A stretch of 62,651 nt of DNA from Mesorhizobium sp. WSM4306. Lineage in GTDB: Bacteria; Pseudomonadota; Alphaproteobacteria; Rhizobiales; Rhizobiaceae. The position numbers and the translations under genes are program-made. The notes under the pieces are model-generated. The model saw only the letters and a program-made list of their open reading frames with translations, did not search any database and was not told where the DNA came from. The stretch lies in assembly GCF_007003975.1 (NCBI RefSeq), contig NZ_VFTC01000034.1, positions 1 through 62,651 of the forward strand, in the 5' to 3' direction. Shown piece after piece: positions 45,945 through 54,950 of this stretch (its first letter is position 1; every line of letters starts with the position of its first letter).

Positions 45945-46421
45945 ATGATCAAGCTTCTTCCCACCCTCACCATCATTGCCGCAATCGGTTCGGGCGTCGT
46001 CGGCGGCGTGTTCTTCGCCTTTTCCAACTTCGTCATGGCCGCGCTTGCCCGGCTGCCCGTCCCTCAAGGCATTGCGGCGATGAATTCGATCAACATCACG
46101 GTGATCACGCCGACCTTCATGACGGCGCTGTTCGGCACCGGCTTGCTCTGCCTGGTGCTTATCGCCGCCGCAATCATGGGCTGGAGCCAGTCCGGCTCGT
46201 ACTGGTTGCTTGCCGGAGCGGTGATCTACCTGATCGGCAACCCGATCGTGACCATGGTCTTCAATGTGCCGCTCAACGATGCGCTCGCCGCCGTCGATCC
46301 GGCCAGCGTCAATGGCGCCGCCGTGTGGGCGAACCATCTGAACCAATGGGTGATGTGGAACCACGTCCGCACCATCACCGCCATCGTGTCGATGGCCTGC
46401 TTCATCTTCGCGTTGCTATGA
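45945..46421 (+). CDS. DUF1772 / anthrone oxygenase-like membrane protein
   Basis: A 158-residue protein with four membrane helices (LTIIAAIGSGVVGGVFFAFSNFVM, ALFGTGLLCLVLIAAAIM, WLLAGAVIYLIGNPIVTMVF, and a C-terminal helix) and the family segment NVPLNDALAAVDPAS ... WNHVRTI. It begins one base after the NmrA-like stop, so translation is coupled. Distant relatives oxidise anthrones; the role here is unknown. Confidence 0.84.
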   Translation: MIKLLPTLTIIAAIGSGVVGGVFFAFSNFVMAALARLPVPQGIAAMNSINITVITPTFMTALFGTGLLCLVLIAAAIMGWSQSGSYWLLAGAVIYLIGNPIVTMVFNVPLNDALAAVDPASVNGAAVWANHLNQWVMWNHVRTITAIVSMACFIFALL

Positions 46422-46441
46422 AGATGGCACTTCGCAAATGC

Positions 46442-46471
46442 AAAAGACCTCGCTCAGGCGGGGCCTTTTTG
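46442..46471. terminator. Bidirectional terminator
   Basis: CAAAAGACCTCGC-TCAG-GCGGGGCCTTTTT hairpin with one G-U pair between convergent units; it overlaps the last codons of the SelW-like gene. Confidence 0.7.
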
Positions 46472-46759
46472 CGTGTGACCCTTGCGGTCGGAGTGGCCGA
46501 GATCGCGATCCGGATCGATCACGTCGCGAACCAGTTGCTTGAGTTTTGCTGCTTCCGGGAAACCCCCGTCGCGCTTGCGATCCCAGACCAGCACGTCGTT
46601 GCAGGAAATGGTGAAGATGCCACCGGTGCCGGGCACCAGCGTCACTTCGCCGAGATCCGTGCCGAAGGTGGAGAGCAGCTCCTGCGCCATCCAGCCGGCG
46701 CGCAACAGCCACTGGCACTGCGTGCAATAGGTGATGCGGACGGCGGGCTTTTCGCTCAT
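46454..46759 (-). CDS. SelT/SelW/SelH-family thioredoxin-like protein
   Basis: A 101-residue protein of the Rdx family with the redox motif CTQC (Cys12 and Cys15) followed by QWLLRAGWMAQELL and the segment GGIFTISCNDVLVWDRK. The position that is selenocysteine in some homologues is cysteine here. The start overlaps the yebC stop by 4 bp (ATGA), so it is co-translated. Role unknown. Confidence 0.9.
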   Translation of the reverse strand: MSEKPAVRITYCTQCQWLLRAGWMAQELLSTFGTDLGEVTLVPGTGGIFTISCNDVLVWDRKRDGGFPEAAKLKQLVRDVIDPDRDLGHSDRKGHTQKGPA

Positions 46760-47505
46760 GCCGCGCTGAGCTTGGCCATGGTCTCGTCGTCGACTTCGAA
46801 ATTGGCGTAGACGCTCTGGACGTCGTCGTCGTCCTCGAGCGTTGCCACCAGCTTCATCAGCGACTGTGCGCGCTCCTCGTCGACCGGGACATTGTTCTGC
46901 GGCTGCCAGATCGGCTTCACCGATTCGGCCTCCCCGAGCGAGGCTTCCAGCGCCTTCGACACTTCGCCCATACTCTCGAAGGCGCAATAGATGGTGTGGC
47001 CTTCCTCGTCGGACTCGACATCATCGGCGCCGGCCTCGATCGCCGCGTCCATGACCTTGTCGGCGCTGCCGGCGGAGGCCGGATAGTAGATCTCGCCGGC
47101 GCGATTCCACATGAACGACACCGAGCCGGTTTCGCCGAGCGCTCCGCCGGCCTTGGTGAAGGCGGCGCGTACGTTCGACGCCGAACGGTTGCGGTTGTCG
47201 GTCAGCGCCTCGACGATCAGCGCCACGCCGCCCGGGCCGTAGCCCTCATAGCGCACCGCTTCGTAATTCTCGGCATCGCCCATCGACGCCTTGTTGATGG
47301 CGCGCTGGATATTGTCCTTCGGCATGGACACCGCCTTGGCGTTTTGGATGGCCAGGCGCAGGCGCGGGTTCATCGACGGATCCGGCGTCCCGCTCTTGGC
47401 GGCGACGGTGATTTCGCGCGCCAGCTTGGAAAACATTTTCGACCGCACCGCGTCCTGGCGGCCCTTGCGGTGCATGATGTTCTTGAACTGTGAATGGCCA
47501 GCCAT
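46756..47505 (-). CDS. yebC: YebC/PmpR-family protein
   Basis: A 249-residue protein of the YebC/TACO1 family starting MAGHSQFKNIMHRKGRQDA and containing YEGYGPGGVALIVEALTDNRNR. Long annotated as a transcription factor; recent work also links the family to translation of difficult sequences. Acidic C-terminal part (DDDDVQSVYANFEVDDE). It forms a unit with the SelW-like gene; in other bacteria yebC is usually beside ruvC, which here is 20 kb away. Confidence 0.95.
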   Translation of the reverse strand: MAGHSQFKNIMHRKGRQDAVRSKMFSKLAREITVAAKSGTPDPSMNPRLRLAIQNAKAVSMPKDNIQRAINKASMGDAENYEAVRYEGYGPGGVALIVEALTDNRNRSASNVRAAFTKAGGALGETGSVSFMWNRAGEIYYPASAGSADKVMDAAIEAGADDVESDEEGHTIYCAFESMGEVSKALEASLGEAESVKPIWQPQNNVPVDEERAQSLMKLVATLEDDDDVQSVYANFEVDDETMAKLSAA

Positions 47506-47707
47506 GGCACCCCTGTCGTCTTCGGCTAGAGCATCACGAAGCGAGGCGACGATACCCGGCCTTCCCGCAAATGCTCGAATTTAAATTTCAGAACGTCTCT
47601 CGCATGCCTGCGAAGGCATATGGCGTTCTCTGTCGGAATGGCCGGCTTATAGATAAATCGGCTCAATTCGTCCAGACACGGCGTTCACAGCGCCCCGGCG
47701 AGCAGCT

Positions 47708-48469
47708 TCAATGCCCGCCGCCGGATTTCCTGCGCCGCCGCGCCAGCATGTTGAGGCCTTCGACCAGTGCCGAGAAACCCATGGCGGCGTAGATGTAGCC
47801 CTTGGGCACATGATAGCCCATGCCGTCGGCGATCAGCGTCATGCCGATCATCAGCAGGAAGCCCAAAGCCAGCATGACGATGCTCGGGTTCTTGGCGATG
47901 AAGTTGGCGAGCGGCCCGGCCGCCAGCATCATCACGCTCACCGCCACGATCACGGCGATATACATGATGGCGATCTCGTCGGTCATGCCGACGGCGGTGA
48001 TGATGGAATCGATGGAAAAGACGAGGTCGAGCAACAGGATCTGGAAGATGGCGCCGGCAAGCGATATCTGCAGCGTCTCGCCCAGCATCGTATCCTTGTG
48101 GTCTTCCGGGTCGACCGTGTGATGGATTTCCTTGGTCGCCTTCCAGACCAGGAACAGGCCGCCAGCGATCAGGATCAGGTCGCGCCAGGAAAAGCCGTGA
48201 CCGAAGGCGGTGAACACCGGCGTCGTCAGCTGAACGATGATCGAGATGGTGGCGAGCAGCACCAGCCGCATGACCAGCGCCGCCGAGATGCCGAGACGGC
48301 GGGCGCGTGCGCGCTGCGCTTCCGGCAATTTGTTGGTCAGGATCGAGATGAAGATCAGATTGTCGATGCCGAGCACGACCTCGAGCACAATCAGCGTCAG
48401 CAACGCGACCCAGGCGGTGGGGTCAGAGACAAATTGAAAATGCGGCGCCAGGAATTCGATGAGCTGCAT
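47708..48469 (-). CDS. TerC-family membrane protein
   Basis: A 253-residue membrane protein with about seven helices and the signature VVLGIDNLIFISILTNKLP near the N-terminus and VFSIDSIITAVGMTDEIAIM in the second half, each with a conserved acidic residue in the membrane. Proposed roles are tellurite resistance or Mn/Ca export. It has a basic tail (ARRRRKSGGGH). Confidence 0.92.
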   Translation of the reverse strand: MQLIEFLAPHFQFVSDPTAWVALLTLIVLEVVLGIDNLIFISILTNKLPEAQRARARRLGISAALVMRLVLLATISIIVQLTTPVFTAFGHGFSWRDLILIAGGLFLVWKATKEIHHTVDPEDHKDTMLGETLQISLAGAIFQILLLDLVFSIDSIITAVGMTDEIAIMYIAVIVAVSVMMLAAGPLANFIAKNPSIVMLALGFLLMIGMTLIADGMGYHVPKGYIYAAMGFSALVEGLNMLARRRRKSGGGH

Positions 48470-48540
48470 GGAGGTCGTCCCCTCTACGATCTGAAGCAGG
48501 TGTCGCCGCCAGTTAGGTACTGGGTGCGTCTATATCAATG

Positions 48541-49371
48541 TCACGACCAGAAGGACGGCGCTGTTTCCTCCAGCCGAGGCCCGCGACGAAACGGCGCGAT
48601 CTTCTCGGCCAGCCCGGTGCGGTCAGAGATCTCGACGCCGACGCCGCACAATGTCGCCGGTCCGGTCGCCGCCTCGAACCGGCCTTTCGGCACTTTCGAC
48701 AGGAACCGGTTAAGCGGCTCTTCCTTGTCCATGCCGAGCGAGGAATCATAGTCGCCGCACATGCCGGCGTCGGACATGTAGCCGGTGCCGCCATTGAGGA
48801 TCTGGTGGTCGGCCGTCGGCTGGTGCGTGTGGGTGCCGATGACGAGGCTGGCGCGGCCGTCGACGAAATGCGCGAAGCACATTTTCTCCGAGGTCGCCTC
48901 GGCGTGGAAGTCGATAACCACGGCATCGGCCTGCTCGCCCAGCGGACAGGCGGCGAGTTCGCGCTCGCCGGCCTGGAACGGATCGTCGAGCTCGGGATGC
49001 ATGAACACCCGGCCCATAATGTTGGCGACCAGCACGCGCGCGCCGTTCCTGGCGATGTAGACGCCGGAGCCGCGCCCCGGCGTGCCCTTGGGGAAATTCG
49101 ACGGGCGCAGGAAGCGTTCTTCGCGCGGCGCGAAGATCAGCGCGTCGCGCTGGTCCCAGACATGGTTGCCGGTGGTGACGACATCGGCGCCGGCGGCGAT
49201 CGTGTCGCGAAATATCTCTTCGGTGATGCCGAAACCGCCGGCGGCGTTCTCACCATTGACGATGACGAAATCGAGTTTGAAATCGGAGATCAGGCTGGGA
49301 AGCTGTTCCCACACCGCCGTACGTCCCGATTTGCCCACCATGTCGCCGAGGAAGAGAAGTCTCATGTCCAC
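48541..49371 (-). CDS. YmdB-type metallophosphoesterase
   Basis: A 276-residue phosphoesterase of the TIGR00282/YmdB family. Metal motifs: FLGDMVGKSGR, VNGENAAGG, TTGNHVWDQ and GTHTHQPTAD. Homologues hydrolyse cyclic nucleotides and influence biofilm and sporulation in Gram-positives. A GTG at 49371 and an ATG at 49365 are both possible starts; GGATAG upstream favours the GTG. Confidence 0.9.
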   Translation of the reverse strand: MDMRLLFLGDMVGKSGRTAVWEQLPSLISDFKLDFVIVNGENAAGGFGITEEIFRDTIAAGADVVTTGNHVWDQRDALIFAPREERFLRPSNFPKGTPGRGSGVYIARNGARVLVANIMGRVFMHPELDDPFQAGERELAACPLGEQADAVVIDFHAEATSEKMCFAHFVDGRASLVIGTHTHQPTADHQILNGGTGYMSDAGMCGDYDSSLGMDKEEPLNRFLSKVPKGRFEAATGPATLCGVGVEISDRTGLAEKIAPFRRGPRLEETAPSFWS

Positions 49372-49421
49372 TTCTATCCAGAGGCGAGGACGCTAGGCAA
49401 GCGCTACCCCGGCGATTGGCG

Positions 49422-49994
49422 CTAACGCCGGCCGAAAGTATCACCCTGCTGGTGGAGCGGCTTTGCATTCGCGCCCGCAACGCGAACAGGCGACGCTATC
49501 GGCGACGTCGGCGGCGCGTTGCGTCCGCGCAGCCAGAAGAACCAGACGTAGAACACGGTGAAGCCGCCCGTAACGGCAAAGAGCAGCAACCCGCCGCGCC
49601 AGCCTTTCATTGCAGCGGTATCGAGGGACGATGGATCGGCGGGGTCGTAGTACAATCCCACCTGGTCGCCTTTGGACGCGGTGTAGAGACCGATATCCTT
49701 CCCCTTGCCGGACCAGCTCATCGGTGCATCGTTGGCGACATAGGCGATGGCGACATTGATGCCTTTCGTGATCAGCCCGTTTTTCTGCGTTTCGGTATAG
49801 GGACTGACATCCGTTACGGTGGCAACCGCCTGATGCCAGGCGAACTGGTGATGCAGGGCGGTTCCGACAATGTGCAAGCCCATCGCGAACAGCGTCGCCG
49901 CGATGAGGACGAACGGCATCAGCAGGTAGCGTGCTAAGACAAACATCATGGCCGCCATCGGCTCGGATTGTATTGCGGAAATAGTATCCGGCAT
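49422..49994 (-). CDS. DUF3592 membrane protein
   Basis: A 190-residue protein with two membrane helices (about 20-42 and 135-157) enclosing an extracytoplasmic beta-rich domain with KGDQVGLYYDPADPSSLDTA, the DUF3592 signature. The first ATG at 49994 has no good ribosome site; the ATG at 49958 is an alternative. Function unknown. Confidence 0.75.
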   Translation of the reverse strand: MPDTISAIQSEPMAAMMFVLARYLLMPFVLIAATLFAMGLHIVGTALHHQFAWHQAVATVTDVSPYTETQKNGLITKGINVAIAYVANDAPMSWSGKGKDIGLYTASKGDQVGLYYDPADPSSLDTAAMKGWRGGLLLFAVTGGFTVFYVWFFWLRGRNAPPTSPIASPVRVAGANAKPLHQQGDTFGRR

Positions 49995-50027
49995 GTCTTG
50001 GAAACGCGTTAAGCGGATCGCGAACTT

Positions 50028-50606
50028 TTAAGCGAAGCGGCGCAACCCGCTCTCCGTGAGTATTTCCGGGATGATCACGTCATGGTTCTCGTCCGGCACC
50101 AGCGCCACCTCCTGGCAATCGAAGGCGATGCCGATCAGCCGGGGCGGCTGGCCCTTGTCGATCAGCCTAGCGATGGCGCGGTCGTAATGGCCGGCGCCGT
50201 AGCCGATGCGGTGGCCGCGCGCATCGAAAGCGGCGAGCGGCACCAGCATCACCGCGGGGTCGAGCACCTCGGCTTCCTCATGCGGACCGACCGTGCCAAA
50301 CCCCATCTCGACCATCGGCGCGCCGCGCACCAGTTCGCGAAAGACAATTGTGGTCTTGTCGAGAATGGCCGGCAGGCAAAGCCTGGCTCCCTTCTCGCGC
50401 AAGGCAAACATCAGCGGCCTGACGTCGACTTCCGACCGCATCGGCCAGAAGGCTGAAACGATCTGGCCAGGCTCGATAGCGAGGTGATCGCGCGCCGTCT
50501 CGGCCATCTCAAGCTCGATCTCCACCCGCCACATCGGATCGAGCGCATCGCGGCGGCCGAGAGCTTCCTTGCGGAGATGTTTTTTGAGTTCTTTCGGAGA
50601 GGTCAT
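50028..50606 (-). CDS. fau: 5-formyltetrahydrofolate cyclo-ligase
   Basis: This ATP-dependent enzyme recycles 5-formyl-THF to methenyl-THF. The 192-residue protein begins MTSPKELKKHLRKEAL and ends with the substrate and phosphate motif GHRIGYGAGHYDRAIARL. The 37 codons upstream overlap the 6S RNA region and are not used. It is directly downstream of 6S RNA on the same strand, an arrangement conserved across Proteobacteria. Confidence 0.94.
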   Translation of the reverse strand: MTSPKELKKHLRKEALGRRDALDPMWRVEIELEMAETARDHLAIEPGQIVSAFWPMRSEVDVRPLMFALREKGARLCLPAILDKTTIVFRELVRGAPMVEMGFGTVGPHEEAEVLDPAVMLVPLAAFDARGHRIGYGAGHYDRAIARLIDKGQPPRLIGIAFDCQEVALVPDENHDVIIPEILTESGLRRFA

Positions 50607-50702
50607 GGAGCCAAGGTAGAAAAGGTCGGATTTGAGCGGAGTGTCAGGAGCGACGTTTTCTACCACACGGTCCACCGAAATGTCAGTGGATGCTTGGCCT
50701 TG

Positions 50703-50863
50703 AGTGACGATCCACACAACCGGTGGAGAGAGCGATCCCGGGAACCTACAAAGTAGGTGGGCGCCGTATGAGAAAACCCACGGGTCTTCCCAGGGACAGC
50801 TCCCTAAGGATCGTTAAGGCCCCGGGGAAAATGTTCTCCTGCCGGGAAGCGCAGACCGTCGTC
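50703..50863 (-). ncRNA. ssrS: 6S RNA
   Basis: The minus strand holds about 160 nt with alphaproteobacterial 6S RNA features: GGGAGCTGTCCCTGGGAA, GTGGGTTTTCTCATACGG and the conserved hairpin CCCACCTACTTTGTAGG, closed by GACGA/TCGTC at the ends. A TATATT box lies just upstream (50867-50872). 6S RNA mimics an open promoter and binds sigma-70 RNA polymerase in stationary phase. Its position immediately before the cyclo-ligase gene is diagnostic. The exact ends are estimated. Confidence 0.9.
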
Positions 50864-51010
50864 CCCAATATAGGCCGCTGGTCGGTCAAGCGCCAGTGAC
50901 ATGAGCCGATGTTCCCATTTCGTATGAACGCCCTTCTCGTCACAACCGGCTCGCTCTTGCACAGACCGGGCGGCGTCCTTACGGTCGCGATGACAAACCG
51001 AGGAGCAAGC

Positions 51011-51850
51011 ATGCGTTTTGAAGGCACGGCGGCCTATGTCGCCGACAAAGACCTGATGGTGGCCGTCAATGCGGCGATCGCGCTGGAGCGACCCTTGCTG
51101 GTCAAGGGCGAGCCCGGCACCGGCAAGACCGAGCTCGCACGCCAGGTGGCATCGGCGCTTGGCCTCGACCTGATCGAATGGCACGTCAAGTCGACGACGC
51201 GGGCGCAGCAGGGGCTCTATGAGTATGACGCGGTCTCGCGGCTGCGCGACAGCCAGCTTGGCGACGGGCGCTTCAACGACATCCGGAACTACATCAAGCG
51301 CGGCAAGCTCTGGGAGGCGTTCGCCGCCGACAAGAAGGTCGTGCTGTTGATCGATGAGATCGACAAGGCCGACATCGAGTTTCCCAACGATCTGCTGCAG
51401 GAACTCGATCGGATGGAGTTCTTCGTCTATGAGACCGGCGAGACGATCCGCGCCGCTGTGCGTCCCATTGTCATCATAACCTCCAACAATGAGAAGGAAC
51501 TGCCCGACGCCTTCCTGCGCCGCTGCTTCTTCCACTACATCCGCTTCCCCGATGTCGACACGCTGCACAAGATCGTCGACGTCCACTATCCCGGCATCAA
51601 GCAGAATCTGGTGCGCGCGGCACTGACCCAGTTCTACGAAATCCGCGACGTCCCCGGCCTTAAAAAGAAGCCGTCGACCTCCGAGGCCCTCGACTGGATC
51701 CGCCTGCTGGTCGCTGACGATATCGCACCCGAGGATCTGCGCGCCGATCCCAAGAACGCGCTGCCCAAACTGCATGGCGCATTGCTGAAGAACGAGCAGG
51801 ACGTGCACCTGTTCGAGCGCCTGGCCTTCATGGCCAGACGGCAGGGGTAA
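51011..51850 (+). CDS. MoxR-family AAA+ ATPase
   Basis: A 279-residue ATPase with Walker A GEPGTGKTE (residues 33-41), Walker B VVLLIDEIDKAD and the sensor IITSNNEKELPDAFLRRCFF, of the MoxR/CbbQ type. Such ATPases act with VWA-domain proteins as chaperones for cofactor insertion. AGGAG before ATG 51011 fixes the start. Its likely VWA partner is at 54951, separated by 3.1 kb carrying an MFS/LysR pair and a GNAT gene. Confidence 0.92.
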   Translation: MRFEGTAAYVADKDLMVAVNAAIALERPLLVKGEPGTGKTELARQVASALGLDLIEWHVKSTTRAQQGLYEYDAVSRLRDSQLGDGRFNDIRNYIKRGKLWEAFAADKKVVLLIDEIDKADIEFPNDLLQELDRMEFFVYETGETIRAAVRPIVIITSNNEKELPDAFLRRCFFHYIRFPDVDTLHKIVDVHYPGIKQNLVRAALTQFYEIRDVPGLKKKPSTSEALDWIRLLVADDIAPEDLRADPKNALPKLHGALLKNEQDVHLFERLAFMARRQG

Positions 51851-51892
51851 GGGCGCCGGGCTGGCTGACAACCATGAGCTGGCTTCGGCCGC

Positions 51893-53431
51893 TCACTCGG
51901 CGGGAGCAAACTCTGTCTCCTGCGGCGTGACGCGCTTCCGTCCGAAGATGACGAAGCCGATGACCGACAGGGCTAGAACGCCGATCCCGCAATAGAGCAT
52001 GACCCAGCTGAAACCGTTGACCAATGCGGCGTGCACAATGGCGCCGGACGGATCGAGCGTTGCGAGATCGGGCGAGACTTGCGTCAAGTCATTGAGATTT
52101 CCGGTGGCGATCCTTTCCGCCAGCGCTCGCACCTCGTTCGGCTCCAAAGCCGCGCCGAGTGTGGTGCGCAGGTGGGAAACGATACCCAGCGTCAGCAGCA
52201 GGCCGAGCACCGCGATGTTGATGGCGAGTGTGATCAGGCGGGCGCTGATATCGATGCCGGAGGCCATGCCGGCGCGATCCGGCGACACCGCGCCGGTCGT
52301 GGTGTTGGTGGTCGGCGAATTGGTGAGGCCGATGCCGATGCCGGCGATCAGCGTGCCGGGCAGCATGGTCAGCCAGGAGGCCCCCTCAAGCCCGGAGCCG
52401 ATCCACATGGCGATGAACCCGATCCCCAATGTCAAAAGACCAAGCGGGATGGCAATCCGCGCTTGGTGGCGCGCGCGAATGCGTTCGGCGATTGGCGGCA
52501 TCACCATAAAGGGCAGCGTGTAGACAAGCAGCAGCAAGCCGGTCGTCGTGCTGTCATAGCCGAGCACGCCCGAATAATAGATCGGCAGATAGATGATGAA
52601 CGGCCAGTAGCTGAAATTCATGCCGATCGCGCCCATGATCGCGCCGGAAAACTGGCGGATGCGGAACACGGAAAAATCAAACATCGGATATGCATTGACC
52701 CTCTCGGCGACCAGGAAAGCGATGAAGGCCGCCACCGAGGCTGATATCACGCCGATGCGGGCGCTGGCTCCGAGGTCCGCACCTTGCGTGATCAGATAGG
52801 AGAAGCCGAACACGGCCGCCGAAAGCGTCAGCATGCCGGCCCAGTCGAGCTTCTGTGCGTTGTGATCGCGCGATTGCGTGACACCGGCGCCGATGAAGGC
52901 GAGCGCCAGGATCGCCAGCGGCACGTGAATGAGGAACACCCACTGCCAGTTCGACAGCGCCACGATCAGACCGCCAATGGCAGGCCCGAAACCGAGCCCG
53001 ATGCCCGCGACGACGCTCCAGGCGACAAAAGCCTTGCCGCGCGCTTTTCCATCCTGAAACTGATGCGACAGCACCGCGACGCTGCAGGTCAGCATCGCGC
53101 CGCCGGCAAGGCCTTGCAGGAAGCGGGCGGCGATCAGCAAAGGCGCGCTCGTTGCCAGGCCGCACAGCAGCGAGGCGAGGCCGAAGGCGGCGGTGGTGAT
53201 CACCATCACGCTCTTTCGGCCGAAACGGTCGGCCAATGTCCCCGTTGCCATCAGCACCGTCGTGCAGGCAATGGTGTAGGCATTCATGATCCATTGCAGG
53301 TCTTTGAAATCGGCGGCGAGCACGCTTTCCAGTTTTGGCAGGATCACCGGCACGCTGGAGATTTCGAGCCCGAACAGCAGCGACGCCAAGCACACGCCGG
53401 TCAGCGCAATGGTGTTTCGTTGAATTGGCAT
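51893..53431 (-). CDS. MFS transporter, 14-helix (DHA2/EmrB-QacA) type
   Basis: A 512-residue drug:H+ antiporter with 14 hydrophobic helices. The motif A loop is GTLADRFGRKSVM and motif C is GIGLGFGPAIGG in helix 5. Substrates of this group are lipophilic cations, antibiotics or dyes. Start 53431 (MPIQRNTIALTG) has GGAGAGAG upstream. It is divergent from a LysR regulator that probably controls it. Confidence 0.92.
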   Translation of the reverse strand: MPIQRNTIALTGVCLASLLFGLEISSVPVILPKLESVLAADFKDLQWIMNAYTIACTTVLMATGTLADRFGRKSVMVITTAAFGLASLLCGLATSAPLLIAARFLQGLAGGAMLTCSVAVLSHQFQDGKARGKAFVAWSVVAGIGLGFGPAIGGLIVALSNWQWVFLIHVPLAILALAFIGAGVTQSRDHNAQKLDWAGMLTLSAAVFGFSYLITQGADLGASARIGVISASVAAFIAFLVAERVNAYPMFDFSVFRIRQFSGAIMGAIGMNFSYWPFIIYLPIYYSGVLGYDSTTTGLLLLVYTLPFMVMPPIAERIRARHQARIAIPLGLLTLGIGFIAMWIGSGLEGASWLTMLPGTLIAGIGIGLTNSPTTNTTTGAVSPDRAGMASGIDISARLITLAINIAVLGLLLTLGIVSHLRTTLGAALEPNEVRALAERIATGNLNDLTQVSPDLATLDPSGAIVHAALVNGFSWVMLYCGIGVLALSVIGFVIFGRKRVTPQETEFAPAE

Positions 53432-53577
53432 ATCGATCTCTCTCCATCGGAACATGGGGCGGCGATGCTCTTCAAACCGCGATCGGCCTGAAATAGAGGA
53501 GACTTGACCATGAAAAAAGGCTATGGTTGGCTATATCAGAAATGACAATTTGGCATGCTGACCAGCGGAGTCTGTAA

Positions 53578-54441
53578 ATGACCAGCCTTGATGTCGATGC
53601 CGTCCGCACCTTCGTTATGGTGGCCGACCTGCAGAGCTTCACTCGCGCCGCCGCAGCGCTCGGCAGCACCCAGGCCACGATCAGCGTCAAGCTGCGCCGT
53701 CTCGAGGAAAAGCTCGGGGCGCGGCTGATCGAACGCACGCCGCGCCGCGTCAGCCTGTCGGCGAAGGGGGCTGTTTTCCTGCCCTCCGCGCGCGACTTCC
53801 TGGCCGCCCATGAGCGGGCCATGGCTGAGTTTGCCGAAGCACCTTGCCGGCTCGCGCTCGGCTTTGTCGATCATGTCGCCGGCCCCGAGCTTTCCGTCCT
53901 GATTGCCCAGCTCCATGCGCACGATCCCTCGCTCACGCTCAGTTTGAGGATCGACACCAGCACCATTCTGAAGGAAGCGTTCGATCGCGGCGAACTCGAT
54001 GCGATCATCGTGCACCGCGAAGGCGACAGCCGTCCGGGCCGGACCTTGTCGCGCAACCACTATGGCTGGTTCGCGACCCCTTCCTTCGAATGGCAACGCG
54101 GAACGCCGCTGCGCCTGGCGCTTCTGAGCACGATATGCAGCTGCCCGGACCGTGTGCGGGCGGTCGAGACGCTGGACAAGGCAGGCATCGCCTGGGAGGA
54201 GGCCTTCGTCGGCGGTGGCGGCGCGGCTGTCAACATTGCGGTATCGGCGGGCTTTGCTATTTCGGCGCTGGCCCACCGGGTCGTTCCTCCCGGCCTGGTC
54301 GAGGTTGGCCGCAAGCTTGGCCTGCCGCCGCTTGACCCATCCGAAGTGGTCCTGCATTCACACACGCTGGCGCCGCGGGCGCGCGAGGCGCTGCATGTGC
54401 TGGCGACAGCATTTCGCGAGTACAATTCTGCGGCTGCCTAG
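53578..54441 (+). CDS. LysR-family regulator
   Basis: A 287-residue regulator with the winged-helix N-terminus VDAVRTFVMVADLQSFTRAAAALGSTQATISVKLRRLEEKLGARLIERTPRRVSLSAKG and a periplasmic-binding-like effector domain. It faces the MFS gene across about 146 bp, where ATGACAATTTGGCAT offers a possible dyad. Typical local activator of the exporter. Confidence 0.93.
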   Translation: MTSLDVDAVRTFVMVADLQSFTRAAAALGSTQATISVKLRRLEEKLGARLIERTPRRVSLSAKGAVFLPSARDFLAAHERAMAEFAEAPCRLALGFVDHVAGPELSVLIAQLHAHDPSLTLSLRIDTSTILKEAFDRGELDAIIVHREGDSRPGRTLSRNHYGWFATPSFEWQRGTPLRLALLSTICSCPDRVRAVETLDKAGIAWEEAFVGGGGAAVNIAVSAGFAISALAHRVVPPGLVEVGRKLGLPPLDPSEVVLHSHTLAPRAREALHVLATAFREYNSAAA

Positions 54442-54496
54442 GCCAAGCTGTGCGATCTGATTCCATCGCAAGGGATCGGGCTTTGGAGGAACCGAA

Positions 54497-54943
54497 ATGA
54501 CCGAGATCACCGTCCGTCCCCTGGCGCAGGCCGACCACGCCGACTGGCGGCGGCTGTGGACCGCCTACCTCACCTTCTACGAAACCAAGCTGCCGGACGA
54601 GGTCTACGACATCACCTGGAAGCGGCTGTTCACGGAAAGTGAATTCGAGCCGAAGGGTTTTATCGCCACGCTCGACGGCAAGGCGGTCGGCCTGACCCAT
54701 TATCTCTATCACCGCTCCGGCTGGTCCGAAAAAAACAACTGCTATCTGCAGGACCTTTTCGCCGACCCCGAGGTGCGCGGCAAAGGCATCGGTGCGGCGC
54801 TGATCGAAGCGGTGAAGCAGGAAGCCGGCAAGATCGGCGTCAAGAACGTCTACTGGATGACCCGCGAAACCAACACCACCGCGCGCAAACTTTACGACCG
54901 CGTTGCCCGGCGGACTGGCTTCATCGAATACGATCTGCTGTAG
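54497..54943 (+). CDS. GNAT-family N-acetyltransferase
   Basis: A 148-residue acetyltransferase with the acetyl-CoA loop VRGKGIGAALIEAV and the C-terminal VYWMTRETNTTARKLYDRVARRTGFIEYDLL. It starts with ITVRPLAQADHADWRRLW. The stop is 7 bp before the VWA gene, so the two may be co-transcribed. Substrate unknown. Confidence 0.9.
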   Translation: MTEITVRPLAQADHADWRRLWTAYLTFYETKLPDEVYDITWKRLFTESEFEPKGFIATLDGKAVGLTHYLYHRSGWSEKNNCYLQDLFADPEVRGKGIGAALIEAVKQEAGKIGVKNVYWMTRETNTTARKLYDRVARRTGFIEYDLL

Positions 54944-54950
54944 ATAGCCC

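Noticed and set aside
45945..46421. Polyketide anthrone oxygenase pathway
   Set aside because: Only a distant DUF1772 relation and no polyketide genes nearby.
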